Positions 32,785-42,451 of a stretch of DNA of 64,000 nucleotides are shown here, in pieces. The notes under the pieces are model-generated. The model saw only the letters and a program-made list of their open reading frames with translations, was not told where the DNA came from and did not search any database. The DNA is from Desulfogranum japonicum DSM 18378. GTDB lineage: Bacteria > Desulfobacterota > Desulfobulbia > Desulfobulbales > Desulfobulbaceae. Within the stretch, counting starts at the first letter, position 1; each line of letters starts with the position of its first letter. A program made the position numbers and the translations under genes. Location: the NCBI RefSeq assembly GCF_000429945.1, contig NZ_AUCV01000008.1, positions 62,001 to 126,000 of the forward strand, given 5' to 3'.

Positions 32785-35658
32785 ATGAAATCTGTAATGC
32801 ATACTTTTTTTCGAATTTGCGTCTACCTAGCGATCGTAGTGGGATGCTGGCTGCCGGTTTCCAGTTACACCCAGCAGAACGTGAGCTACGCATCCTTGAC
32901 CAAGGACTGCCTGTCCATTACCTGGCCCCACGAAGAGAGTGACCTGCAACCTGATGATACACTTCATTTTGGACGTCTGCAAAACGGGTTGCGCTATGTT
33001 TTGATGCGTAATGCTGAGCCAAAGGATCGTGTCGGTCTGTATCTTAATGTCCAGGCCGGGTCGCTATATGAAGATGATTCCCAGCAGGGGCTTGCGCATT
33101 TTTTGGAGCATATGCTCTTTAATGGAACAACCCATTATCCCCCTGGTAAATTGATTAAATATTTTCAATCCATCGGTATGGGATTTGGTGGTGATACCAA
33201 TGCCTATACAGGATACGACGAAACCGTGTACAACCTGTTGCTTCCTTCCGCCAGTGAAAAAGCCCTTGATGAGGGATTTCTGGTACTTGCAGATTACGCC
33301 AGAGGAGCATTGCTCCTCGAGGAAGAGGTCAATCGGGAACGGGGCGTTATTTTAGCAGAAAAACGAGCCAGGGATACAGCTGCAAGCAGGGTGAGAAAAG
33401 AACAGCTGGCCTTTGATTTTTCCGGTACCAAGATATCCAAGCGAAATCCGATTGGTAAGGAAGAGGTGATAAAAACAGCAGATGCTGCTTTGTTACGTTC
33501 TTTTTACGATACGTGGTATAGACCGGAAAACATTGTAGTAGTGGCTGTAGGGGATATGGACGTAACACAGGCCGAAGCCTTGTTGAAAAAGCATTTTGCT
33601 CCTTTACAGGGTACACCTCACCAGATCACATGCCCTGAGCTTGGTAACGTTGCGAAAAAAGGTAAGGATACCTTTTACTTGTATGAACCTGAATTAGGCT
33701 ATACGGAACTTTCCATTGGAACGGTATATAATATACAGCCCCATGCTGATACCAGGGCATGGGAAAAATTACAGCTGCAGGAATATATAGCTGTTTCCAT
33801 TCTCAATAATCGACTGGAAAAAATCAGTAGAAAGGCCGGCAGTCCCTTTACTGAAGCAAATGTATACAAGGGTATCTTTTCAGGGCAATTTGCCTACATT
33901 AATCTGGTGGTGCAAACAGGAAAAGATACATGGCAGGAAAGTATGGCGTTGCTGAAAAACAGTCTGGAAGAGATGTTGAGCCAGGGCACCAGCCAAGCAG
34001 AACTTGATCGAGTGAAAAAAGAATTGACAGCGCATCTGAAGAAACAGGTACAGACTGCTGAAACCAGAGACAGTCGGGCGCTGGCCAAAGATATTATTCG
34101 GAAGATTAACAGCAACGAGGTGATGCTTTCCCCTGAACAGGAGTTGGAACTGTATTTACCTATGTTGGAGAATATGACTTTGGATCAGGTCGATAGGGCG
34201 ATGCAGGCAATCTGGGGCAGAGAGCGTCGTCTTTATGAAGTGGTAGGCACGGCAGATTTGCGCGACAAAGAGCAATCCCCTGAAGATATTATACTGAAAT
34301 CTGTGGAGCATCCCGTTGCCGTTGATGGTTTCACATGGAAAGATGACCATTCTGTAAAATTTCCATATCTGGAGATAAATACTCCTCCAGCGGCTATCGT
34401 TTCCCGGGAATTTGACAAAGATATTAAGGTACAGCGTGTAACATTAGATAATAATGTTGTATTGCAGATCAAGTCGACTCCTTTTCAAAAGAATCAAGTC
34501 AACGTAGCCATCCATTTTGGGCATGGAAAAGCAGGAGAACCTGAACCTGGTATGGCCATGGTTGCTGAGCCTTTTGTTCTTGAAAGCGGAGTGGGACGAT
34601 TGACTGCCGAGCAGCTTAAGGAAGCCCTGGCTGGTACCAACATCGAATATAGATTTAACGTACGTCCGGAAAGTTTTGTCTATACCGGTTCATGCCTCAA
34701 CAGTGAACTGGAACAGTTACTGCAACTTCTGTATACCGCTCTGCATGATCCTGGATTTCGTGACAATGCCTGGAAAACAACTCAGCAAAGACTGGGCCAG
34801 CTTTACGACCGACTGGAATCGAGCGTTGAAGGGATGATGCAAATCAAAGGGGAAACATTCCTGGAGGGTGGAGGTCGTCTCTATGGGCTTGCGGAGCATC
34901 AGCAGGTAGCTTCACTTTCCATGGAACAGGTTGTCTCTTGGCTGGAAACGGCTTTTCAGAGCGCTCCCCTGGAGATTAATATCGTGGGAGATGTGGATGA
35001 GGAACAGGCTATTACGCTTGTAAGGAAGTACTTTGCCGGACATGAGCGTAAACCTGCAAAATCTTCACCAGCACATCAGGTATCTTTTCCAACAGGAAAA
35101 CAGGAAAATATTACCGTGCATTCCTCCATTGATAAAGCTCTGGTTACTGTGGCCTGGAAAACCAATGATTTCTGGGATATTTCCAGAACACGAAGACTTA
35201 ATATTCTGGCTTCAGTACTTGATGATCGATTGCGAATGACCATTCGGGAGGAGCTTGGTGCAACATATTCTCCCGTGGTGTACAATCGGTCCAGCAGAGT
35301 CTACCCCGGTTATGGAGTTCTCCGGGCACAACTGATAGTTGCCTCTGGTCAGGCAGAAACAATTGCGGAAATAGTCAAGCGGGTGGCAAAGGAGCTGACA
35401 AACACTTCGATTCCTGAGAGTGAGCTGCACAGGGCTCTGGAGCCTACCCTGACATCTATCCGCGATTACAAACGCGACAATCGTTACTGGCTTGATTCAG
35501 TCCTTTCCCTGGCTACCCGTCATCCTGAGCAACTGCAATGGCCTTTATCTATACTTCCGGATTTTCAATCCATTTCTGTAGATGATATCCGCCAGATTGC
35601 CCTTGAATATCTGCAGCCAGAAAAGGCTGCGATGGTGATAATTTCCTCTCCTCAATAA
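32785..35658 (+). CDS. M16-family zinc protease, exported
   Basis: 957 residues from ATG 32785, with a full two-half pitrilysin-like/PqqL-like layout. The N-terminus is a signal sequence whose VVGC (18-21) could be a lipobox, so a periplasmic lipoprotein is possible. The active half carries the inverted zinc motif HFLEH (105-109) with a downstream glutamate in REREGVIL-like ERGVILAEKRA; the C-terminal half repeats the fold without the motif, as normal for M16. The frame extends upstream to 32551 over the SDR promoter but that part is not protein-like. It probably degrades peptides in the periplasm. Single gene. Confidence 0.92.
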   Translation: MKSVMHTFFRICVYLAIVVGCWLPVSSYTQQNVSYASLTKDCLSITWPHEESDLQPDDTLHFGRLQNGLRYVLMRNAEPKDRVGLYLNVQAGSLYEDDSQQGLAHFLEHMLFNGTTHYPPGKLIKYFQSIGMGFGGDTNAYTGYDETVYNLLLPSASEKALDEGFLVLADYARGALLLEEEVNRERGVILAEKRARDTAASRVRKEQLAFDFSGTKISKRNPIGKEEVIKTADAALLRSFYDTWYRPENIVVVAVGDMDVTQAEALLKKHFAPLQGTPHQITCPELGNVAKKGKDTFYLYEPELGYTELSIGTVYNIQPHADTRAWEKLQLQEYIAVSILNNRLEKISRKAGSPFTEANVYKGIFSGQFAYINLVVQTGKDTWQESMALLKNSLEEMLSQGTSQAELDRVKKELTAHLKKQVQTAETRDSRALAKDIIRKINSNEVMLSPEQELELYLPMLENMTLDQVDRAMQAIWGRERRLYEVVGTADLRDKEQSPEDIILKSVEHPVAVDGFTWKDDHSVKFPYLEINTPPAAIVSREFDKDIKVQRVTLDNNVVLQIKSTPFQKNQVNVAIHFGHGKAGEPEPGMAMVAEPFVLESGVGRLTAEQLKEALAGTNIEYRFNVRPESFVYTGSCLNSELEQLLQLLYTALHDPGFRDNAWKTTQQRLGQLYDRLESSVEGMMQIKGETFLEGGGRLYGLAEHQQVASLSMEQVVSWLETAFQSAPLEINIVGDVDEEQAITLVRKYFAGHERKPAKSSPAHQVSFPTGKQENITVHSSIDKALVTVAWKTNDFWDISRTRRLNILASVLDDRLRMTIREELGATYSPVVYNRSSRVYPGYGVLRAQLIVASGQAETIAEIVKRVAKELTNTSIPESELHRALEPTLTSIRDYKRDNRYWLDSVLSLATRHPEQLQWPLSILPDFQSISVDDIRQIALEYLQPEKAAMVIISSPQ

Positions 35659-35813
35659 ATGTCGTCCTGAGGGGATGATTTACTCGTACGTTGTTAAGGC
35701 GCTACTCCGGATTTCTTACGGGCATATTTTTCAGTAGATACCTGGTTCCGGGCATGCAGCCACTGTAAACTACTGCAAATTTGCTCGCCCCCTGGGGTGA
35801 TTTTTGTGAATGT

Positions 35814-35840
35814 CCCTGAAAAACACTTTGTTTTTCAGGG
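35814..35840. terminator. perfect hairpin between the M16 protease and the UspA gene
   Basis: CCCTGAAAAAC and GTTTTTCAGGG are exact 11-base complements around ACTTT, in the 247-bp gap between two converging genes. No T-run follows on the plus strand beyond those in the stem. Probably a bidirectional terminator. Confidence 0.6.
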
Positions 35841-35905
35841 ATTCCTGGTAAACAATATGATTTCAATCAGTTAAATGTTTACGTTGAAATAATGAAATAT
35901 CCGGA

Positions 35906-36832
35906 TTAGCCCACCAACCATACCGCCACATTCTGCGCTTTCTGTACTGTCCGATCGGAAACACCTTTGAGTAACCCTTTGTCTGTACCGCGTCCTCTAC
36001 GACCAATTACAATTGTTCCACAGTTATATTTTTTTGCCTGGCGCAAAAGATCAAAGCCCGGATCGACATGCATTTGTGCTGGGAGCTGGGTAATGCGCGA
36101 AGGAGATATTCCGTTGTCTTTGAGTATTTGGGCATGGGCATAAAAAAGAAAATTTTCCAGATCAAGGTACTGGTCACACCATTCTTTACCCCATTGCCCG
36201 TGAAAATGTTCTTTTGGAGATGGTTCCTGTTGCCCGAACATGGAGTTGGAATGATACAGGCAGATCTCCACCTCAGGATGATCGTTAAGAATAAAGGCGA
36301 GATGATCTGCAGCCATCAGGGACTCGGGTTTGCTTTGGACTGCCAGCAGAAAACGGTTGGAATTGACCTCGCCGTCTGTGATCCAGAGAGGCACTTCATG
36401 GCATTTTTCTATCAGTTCCATGGATGTACTGCCAAAGAGCATGGTTCCCATTGCTCCTATTCCCCTGCGCCCAAGCAGAAGGGCGTCGTAGTTGCCATGG
36501 TTGGCTTCATGGTGAATAGCAGTTGTGATGCCGGAAACAGATGTTTTGACACTGTAATCAACATCCTCTTTACTAAAGCCGTTTCTGAGGAGCCTGGCTT
36601 TGGCGTCTTTAAGGTATCGGTGGGCAAGATGTGTTTTTTTCTCTGCCAGAGGTGTCTTTTCCCGTAAAGGATCAACTTCAAACATCCAGTCCTGCCCGCT
36701 ACTGCCAGCTTGTACAACACTGAAGAGATGGATATTCAGATTAGCCAGAGGGCCAAAAATTTTGATGAGGTAATCAAGACTGTTGGAGCTGTAAACAGAT
36801 CCGTCTATGGCAACCAAGATTGATTTTTTCAT
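35906..36832 (-). CDS. tandem UspA universal stress protein
   Basis: 308 residues made of two UspA domains. The N-terminal one begins ILVAIDGSVYSSNSLDYL and has LLGRRGIGAMGTMLFGSTSMEL; the C-terminal one ends IVIGRRGRGTDKGLLKGVSD. The G-x2-G-x9-G(S/T) ATP-binding loop is intact in both, though the second has RGRG-(8)-GVSD. Cytoplasmic; the family supports survival under stress. It precedes a Gate-domain membrane protein by 132 bp on the same strand, perhaps one transcript. Confidence 0.93.
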   Translation of the reverse strand: MKKSILVAIDGSVYSSNSLDYLIKIFGPLANLNIHLFSVVQAGSSGQDWMFEVDPLREKTPLAEKKTHLAHRYLKDAKARLLRNGFSKEDVDYSVKTSVSGITTAIHHEANHGNYDALLLGRRGIGAMGTMLFGSTSMELIEKCHEVPLWITDGEVNSNRFLLAVQSKPESLMAADHLAFILNDHPEVEICLYHSNSMFGQQEPSPKEHFHGQWGKEWCDQYLDLENFLFYAHAQILKDNGISPSRITQLPAQMHVDPGFDLLRQAKKYNCGTIVIGRRGRGTDKGLLKGVSDRTVQKAQNVAVWLVG

Positions 36833-36964
36833 GAGGGACTCCTGTATCGAGTGAAACAGATGGAGAGGAAACCATATGACCCGGACTTCTCACCGTTGAA
36901 AAGAATCATGAGAAGTCCAAACCAAGGGTTACGGTCTATTATATACTGTATTTGATGGAAAAAT

Positions 36965-37927
36965 CTACAAGGTGATGATGAAATACAACAATGTCATGAC
37001 CGCAATACTTATTGTCCGAAAGGATTGACTAAACAGAATAAGTTGCGAGGCCAGGGCTGGTTTGAATATGCCGGCATAATAGGGAAACTGGTGGCGAATG
37101 GCCCGGACAGGAGAGGAAAGTATATTGCCGACCAGCAAAGCTAAAATGACTTCCCGTGTACTCATAGAACCATCCGCAAGCATTGCACCAGCTGCAGCTA
37201 ATCCGGCGGAAAATTCCGCTGCTACGTGAAGCACCACTATGGAAATAGCTTTAGGAGAAAGCCAGGATAACCAGGTAAAGTGCATGCTGATGAATTGTTC
37301 GATGTAATCGAATAATCCAAATTTATTGAGGAAATAAAAGAGAATGTAAATGGGAACTGTAAATCGGGCAATTTTTTGTATTCGCTTGGTGAAACGCTTC
37401 CAGGTGTTCATCAAGGCCTGCTGCATGGTCGTCGTTCTTTTCTCCTGTAAGGCCTTGGGCTGTTCAACAGGGATGGGCAACAGGAAATGGGCGAGCAACG
37501 TAATGGCAAGGGTGCGTAATATGGCAGCTCCAAAAGTCAGCCCCACATAAATTACAGCTGCCCCTTTTATCAGTGGGGCTGTTATAAAAAAAGTTGTCGG
37601 TAAATGGAGAAAATAGGTGGGCAGACTGTTGAACAGGTTTGCGAGAACAAGTTCCTTTTTACTGAGTTTATTTTGTTCATATCCTTCAGAAAGCATGGTG
37701 TTGGCCGCTACACCTGAAAAAAAAGCCATGGAAAATGAGGCTCCGGTAATGGCAGAGAGGTGACCAAAGCGTGTTAATGGTTTTGCCACCACAGCAATTT
37801 TTCTTGTCCAGTTGAGAGCCTCAATGAAGTTGGCCACTAACAGGCCAACGGATATGAATAACAGGAGACGGAGGAGCGGATGCACCAAACCGTCCCAAAG
37901 AGAAAGCAGTAATGAAGGCTCGTTCAT
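36965..37927 (-). CDS. nucleoside-recognition (Gate) domain membrane protein
   Basis: 320 residues with about eight hydrophobic segments. It has the Gate-like NSLPTYFLHLPTTFF and the VLHVAAEFSAGLAAAGAML region typical of nucleoside-recognition/SpmA-SpmB-like permeases, the same fold found in the FeoB membrane part. The transported compound is unknown. Located between the UspA protein and sppA, which end and begin within 60 to 140 bp on the same strand. Confidence 0.75.
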   Translation of the reverse strand: MNEPSLLLSLWDGLVHPLLRLLLFISVGLLVANFIEALNWTRKIAVVAKPLTRFGHLSAITGASFSMAFFSGVAANTMLSEGYEQNKLSKKELVLANLFNSLPTYFLHLPTTFFITAPLIKGAAVIYVGLTFGAAILRTLAITLLAHFLLPIPVEQPKALQEKRTTTMQQALMNTWKRFTKRIQKIARFTVPIYILFYFLNKFGLFDYIEQFISMHFTWLSWLSPKAISIVVLHVAAEFSAGLAAAGAMLADGSMSTREVILALLVGNILSSPVRAIRHQFPYYAGIFKPALASQLILFSQSFRTISIAVMTLLYFIITL

Positions 37928-37985
37928 GACAGAGCCTCCATACTACTACCTTCTATAAAGTGCAGAAATGTTAGTCGGCTACGCA

Positions 37986-39842
37986 TTAGAACTGATCCAC
38001 ATTTGTCGGCAGCCATGCATGGGCGTACATGTCATTGGGATCTGAGCCGAGCACAGAGATACTTTGGCCTGTAAAGATCCTGGCCAGATTTGAAAAGGGG
38101 GAACCAAGGGTTTTTAAGAGTCCACTGGACGCAGACGAACTCAATTGTTCAACCATATTCTGCAATCCATTGCCCTTTGGCGTTATGTAGACAGCATTCT
38201 CTTCAGGAACCTTAGTCAGGTGAGCTGCCTGGGCAACTGCATCTTGCAGATCACCAAGCTCGTCTACCAGGCCGAGTGCCTGAGCTGTGCCTCCATCCCA
38301 GACATGCCCCTCGGCAATTTTTTCGACTTCTGGTATGGTCATGTTTCTTCCCTGGGCCACAATTTCCAAAAACTGCTTGTATCCGCTTTCTACGCTCAAC
38401 TGGAAGTACTGCTTCTCACTATCAGACATGGGGGTTATAGGGTTGCCGTAATAGGTGTTTCTTGTTGTGGATGTGCCATCTCCGTGGATGCCCAGTGTGC
38501 GCATTGCCCTGTCAACAGTTGGAATAGCTCCAAAAATACCGATAGAGCCTGTGAGGGTTGTTGGCGAAGCATAGATCGCATTAGCATTGGCGGCCAGCCA
38601 ATATCCTCCAGATGCTGCAACGGCACCCATGGAAACGATAACAGGACGCCCAGATTCCTTAAAAGTGAGGAGTTCCTGGCGAATGCGCTCCGAAGCAAAA
38701 GCACTTCCTCCACCCGTGGTAATACGAAGCACGAGTGCTTTTATACTTGAATCTTGTTCAGCCTGCCGAATTTGTTTGATAAGGTCTTCTGAGCCGATCT
38801 GGTCCATAACGTTCTCACCATACAGTATGTTTCCTGAAACAGAAATAATACCAATGGCGTTTCCGCTAGCCGGTTTAGCACTGTAGGATGGTTGGAAGGT
38901 CTGGCGGTATTTGTCCAGATTGACATATTGGAAACCAACCTGGTTGGAGGCAGTCTGTGCCCCCTGTTCGATAATGCGTTGCCTAAATTGCTGATCGTTT
39001 TCGATGTGATCAACCAGACCATTGATCAGTGCCATTTGACTGTGATCACCATGTGCTTCATCAAGTTTAGCAGTCAGGTTGTCCGCATATGTTTGCAGTT
39101 TTCTTATTGGAATATCTCGGTGTTTTGCAACTGTTCCACAATAAATAAGCCATAATTTATCCAACCAGAGCTGGTTGGCCTCTTTAGCGGCCTCGGACAT
39201 GTCGTTGCGTAGAAGTGGCTCTACCGCAGATTTGTATGTTCCCACCCTGAATACATGGAAATCAATGTTGGTCTTGTTGAGGAAATCTGCCATATAGAGC
39301 TGAAACACACCAAATCCTTTGACATCGACTCGACCCATGGGGTGCAAACTTATATCGTCTGCCCATGATGCAAGATAGTACTGGCCCTGGCTCAAGGCGC
39401 TGCCCCGGGCAAAGACTTTTTTTCCGCTTTGTTGAAAGTGTTCCAGGGATTTTCCTATGGACTGAGCCTGATCCATGGTGATTCGTTCGAGCCTGTCAGT
39501 ATCAAGGACCATCGCCTGTATACGCGTATCATCTGCTGCTGCTTCAATGGAGTCGATAATATCTTGCAGAAAAGTATCCTTTTCAAGGGGAAAACCTGCC
39601 ATGGAGTTGATCATCCGGGTAAAAGGATCCATAACTGAACGCTGTTCAACAATACTTCCCTGGGGAGCAAGGAGAAAGATACTGTCTTCAGGAATAGTGA
39701 CAGTGGGCTTGTAAAAAAGGGCAGTACATATGAAGACGACAACAGCAATAAAGGCTGCAGCCGCGAAGATTGAGGTTCCAATGGTAAAGAATTTCCAGAG
39801 TAACCAGAAGGGAAAACCAATGATTTTGAAGAATTTTTTCAC
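37986..39842 (-). CDS. sppA: signal peptide peptidase SppA, 67K type
   Basis: Inner-membrane serine protease that degrades cleaved signal peptides. Choosing GTG 39842, with AAAGGAG eight bases before it, gives 618 residues, the length of the E. coli enzyme; the frame opens further to 39938 but that part is not conserved. One transmembrane helix (about 24-44). Catalytic K204 in GTYKSAVEPL and nucleophile S411 in AVAASGGYW lie at almost the same positions as K209/S409 of E. coli SppA, with TTGGGSAFASE and TLTGSIGIFG. The two tandem protease-like domains are complete. Confidence 0.95.
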   Translation of the reverse strand: MKKFFKIIGFPFWLLWKFFTIGTSIFAAAAFIAVVVFICTALFYKPTVTIPEDSIFLLAPQGSIVEQRSVMDPFTRMINSMAGFPLEKDTFLQDIIDSIEAAADDTRIQAMVLDTDRLERITMDQAQSIGKSLEHFQQSGKKVFARGSALSQGQYYLASWADDISLHPMGRVDVKGFGVFQLYMADFLNKTNIDFHVFRVGTYKSAVEPLLRNDMSEAAKEANQLWLDKLWLIYCGTVAKHRDIPIRKLQTYADNLTAKLDEAHGDHSQMALINGLVDHIENDQQFRQRIIEQGAQTASNQVGFQYVNLDKYRQTFQPSYSAKPASGNAIGIISVSGNILYGENVMDQIGSEDLIKQIRQAEQDSSIKALVLRITTGGGSAFASERIRQELLTFKESGRPVIVSMGAVAASGGYWLAANANAIYASPTTLTGSIGIFGAIPTVDRAMRTLGIHGDGTSTTRNTYYGNPITPMSDSEKQYFQLSVESGYKQFLEIVAQGRNMTIPEVEKIAEGHVWDGGTAQALGLVDELGDLQDAVAQAAHLTKVPEENAVYITPKGNGLQNMVEQLSSSASSGLLKTLGSPFSNLARIFTGQSISVLGSDPNDMYAHAWLPTNVDQF

Positions 39843-40290
39843 TGTTGCGGCTCCTTTCGTATGAGAGGATGTTTTTTTACTGTCCCAAAAGGGCAGGGTA
39901 CGTATGGTAGCAGACCTGGGAGGCTGTCTGAAAATCATTTAGTATTATTCTCAAAAGCCTTGAGTTGAAAAAATGCCTCTTCTCGGACAATCTCCCAGGG
40001 AAGTAACGAAGTTGAACTGATTCAGGTATACAGCCCGGCTGGGGCATAGAGAGTCTGAACGGCAAGCTTTACCCGTATGTTGAATTTTCTGTTGTCGTAA
40101 TGCCTGGAAATTTTTCTGCTCAGTTATTGTTTTTTACATCAGATAAATATGGCTTTCACCCTGTATTTCACTGCTGCAAAATGCAAGCGCGAGAAACTCG
40201 GAATAAAACCTCATCTGAAATTCAGGTAAGGGTATTGTGTCATAGGGTTAAAGTCAATGATTTGCGCGTAAGAAAGAGGTCGAGAATAGC
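39843..40290. other. gene-free interval upstream of sppA
   Basis: Carries the sppA Shine-Dalgarno (39,850-39,856) and presumably its promoter. No gene, repeat or clear hairpin is seen. Confidence 0.4.
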
Positions 40291-42225
40291 TCAAACATTG
40301 AGTTCGTTTTGAATTACCAGACCCAATTCCTGAAGCGTGAACGGTTTTTTGACAAACTGGGAAATCCCAAGCCTTTTTGCTCTTTGCACATCTTTAGTAG
40401 GAGCATACCCGCTTGTGATAACTGCTTTCTGGTTAGGAATGTATTCCTGAATCATCCGGAAAGTTTCATATCCATTCATACCAGGGTCCATCAACATATC
40501 AAGCAGGACCAGTTCCACAGAGTTCTTTTTTAGGAATTCAAGGGCATCCTCTCCTGAGGAAACGGCAAAAGGAGTATATCCTAAACGATTGAGTAGCCTC
40601 AATGCAATTTCTCTTTGGTTTTTCTGGTCGTCGACAATCAGGATACGTTCTCCATTGCCGCGTATGGTTTCAGGAAGAGGGGTGAGCTGAATATCCTGTG
40701 AAGGGCTTTTTTCCGCAGGAAAGTAGAGGAAAAAAGTAGTTCCATTGGTACTGCTTTCCACATTGATATAGCCATTGTGATCCCGCATAGTGTTCCATAC
40801 AACGGCCAGCCCCAGACCTGTGCCGCTGCGACCAAGAACTTTGGTGCTGTAAAAAGGGCTGAAAATTTTTTTTATGTCAGTATCTGAAATTCCAGGGCCA
40901 TTATCAGATACGGAGATCACGACATACTGACCAGGTTCTATGGTTTCGTAATACCCCTGTATAGCTGCCTTCACCTGTATGTTTTGAGTGGAAACCATTA
41001 TTATACCAGTATGTTGGATGGCTTCTGCGGCATTAATGACAAGGTTCATGATGGATTTGGACACATGCATGGAGGAGCAACTGCTATTATGCAGATGTGT
41101 ATCCAGGATATAATCACAGGTTATATATGGGAATCGTTTGCACATTTCCATGTGTTCCATGGAATTGAAATAGGTGGAAACAATAGGGTTCATATTTTGT
41201 ACGATTTTTTTACTCGTGGCTCCCCTGGCAACCGTGAGAAGATCATCCACCAGTGCGGCAGCTCGCTTACCGGCATCTCTGATCATTCGAATTTCCTCTC
41301 GATATTGAAAGGTTTCATCCAGATCAAGGAGAAGTAACTCCGGATAAGTTATAATCCCGGCAAGGATGTTATTCAGGTCATGGGCAACCGAGCCTGCCAT
41401 GAGCCCCAAAGCCTCCATCCGTTTAGCTTCTGCCAGTTTTTCTTGAAGGAGCAGATGTTGCTGCATGGTTCTCTCTTGATCAGTCACGTCACGGAGAGTT
41501 GCAACCTTAACCGGCCTTCCCTGATAATTGATGTGTTTGATCCGTATTTCCACCGGAAAGCGACGACCGTCCCGTTTTATCCCCAGAGCTTTAAACGGCT
41601 GCGAAGCAATTGCTTCACTGTCTGGCTGAAGAACTTGAATACAATTTTTTTCCAGCAGTAAATTAAAATTGTGCAGGGCAAGGAGTTCGTGCTCACTGTA
41701 CTCAAACATTTCGCAGAACTGATTATTGATAAGCAGCAAGCCTTTGTCATCGTAAATGGCAATACCTTCCCAGGTACACTCACTCAGTTGTTGAAATTGA
41801 TCTTTGGTTTCCTTTAGTTCTTTTTGAAGTCGCTTGTGCTGAATACCGCGTGCCAGGGTTCGAAGAATGGCGTCTGGAGTGCAGGGTTTTCGAAGAAAAT
41901 CATAGACACCTTGTTGAAAAGCTGCGACAGCGTTGTCAAGACAAGCTTTTCCGGTGAGTATGATAACTGCTGTGTCCGGGAAACGTTTGACTGTTTCTGC
42001 AGCGATATCAATCCCGTACAGGTCCGGCAGGCCAATGTCTATGACGACAGCGTCAAAGGTGTGGCATTCAAGATAAAATAACCCCTCTTTTCCCGAGTAG
42101 GCGGAAGTAATCTCATACCCTTCTTCTTGCAAGAGACTTTTCAGGCTGGTACAGAAAAAAGGATCGTCATCCACTATAAGAATTGATTGCTTCATTGCGC
42201 TTTGTAAAGAATGCATTACTGACAC
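40291..42225 (-). CDS. hybrid histidine kinase: receiver-PAS-kinase-receiver
   Basis: 644 residues, soluble, no membrane helix. Order: receiver 1 (about 12-128, phosphoacceptor D63 in VVIDIGLPD, RKPC), PAS (about 145-262, WEGIAIYDDKGLLLINN), a PAC tail (VATLRDVTDQE), HisKA with the histidine in AGSVAHDLNNILAG, HATPase_c (NLVINAAEAIQ, SDNGPGISDTD, SGTGLGLAVV), receiver 2 (about 528-642, aspartate in LVLLDMLMDPGMNG). The phosphotransfer may run in either direction between the receivers. Start is GTG 42225 or ATG 42195 (MKQSILIVDDD); no Shine-Dalgarno decides. It follows the HDOD kinase by 226 bp, so both may belong to one signalling unit. Confidence 0.9.
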   Translation of the reverse strand: MSVMHSLQSAMKQSILIVDDDPFFCTSLKSLLQEEGYEITSAYSGKEGLFYLECHTFDAVVIDIGLPDLYGIDIAAETVKRFPDTAVIILTGKACLDNAVAAFQQGVYDFLRKPCTPDAILRTLARGIQHKRLQKELKETKDQFQQLSECTWEGIAIYDDKGLLLINNQFCEMFEYSEHELLALHNFNLLLEKNCIQVLQPDSEAIASQPFKALGIKRDGRRFPVEIRIKHINYQGRPVKVATLRDVTDQERTMQQHLLLQEKLAEAKRMEALGLMAGSVAHDLNNILAGIITYPELLLLDLDETFQYREEIRMIRDAGKRAAALVDDLLTVARGATSKKIVQNMNPIVSTYFNSMEHMEMCKRFPYITCDYILDTHLHNSSCSSMHVSKSIMNLVINAAEAIQHTGIIMVSTQNIQVKAAIQGYYETIEPGQYVVISVSDNGPGISDTDIKKIFSPFYSTKVLGRSGTGLGLAVVWNTMRDHNGYINVESSTNGTTFFLYFPAEKSPSQDIQLTPLPETIRGNGERILIVDDQKNQREIALRLLNRLGYTPFAVSSGEDALEFLKKNSVELVLLDMLMDPGMNGYETFRMIQEYIPNQKAVITSGYAPTKDVQRAKRLGISQFVKKPFTLQELGLVIQNELNV

Positions 42226-42451
42226 TGTTCAGTTGTAACCGTTCACCAAGGTGTGAATATATGGCATGCCCCATGACTGCAAGCGATTGTCAGTGCTTCA
42301 TGTATGTGCACGTTGGCTGCCAAATCGTGTATGCGGATGTAAGCGCCTCCGGGGCGACTCCCTGGAGTGCCGGTGAACAATTAAGTCCCGTAATATACGG
42401 TGGTGTTTATTGGCTTAAGAACGCAATGAGAGCTTTCGTGATAAGGATTGT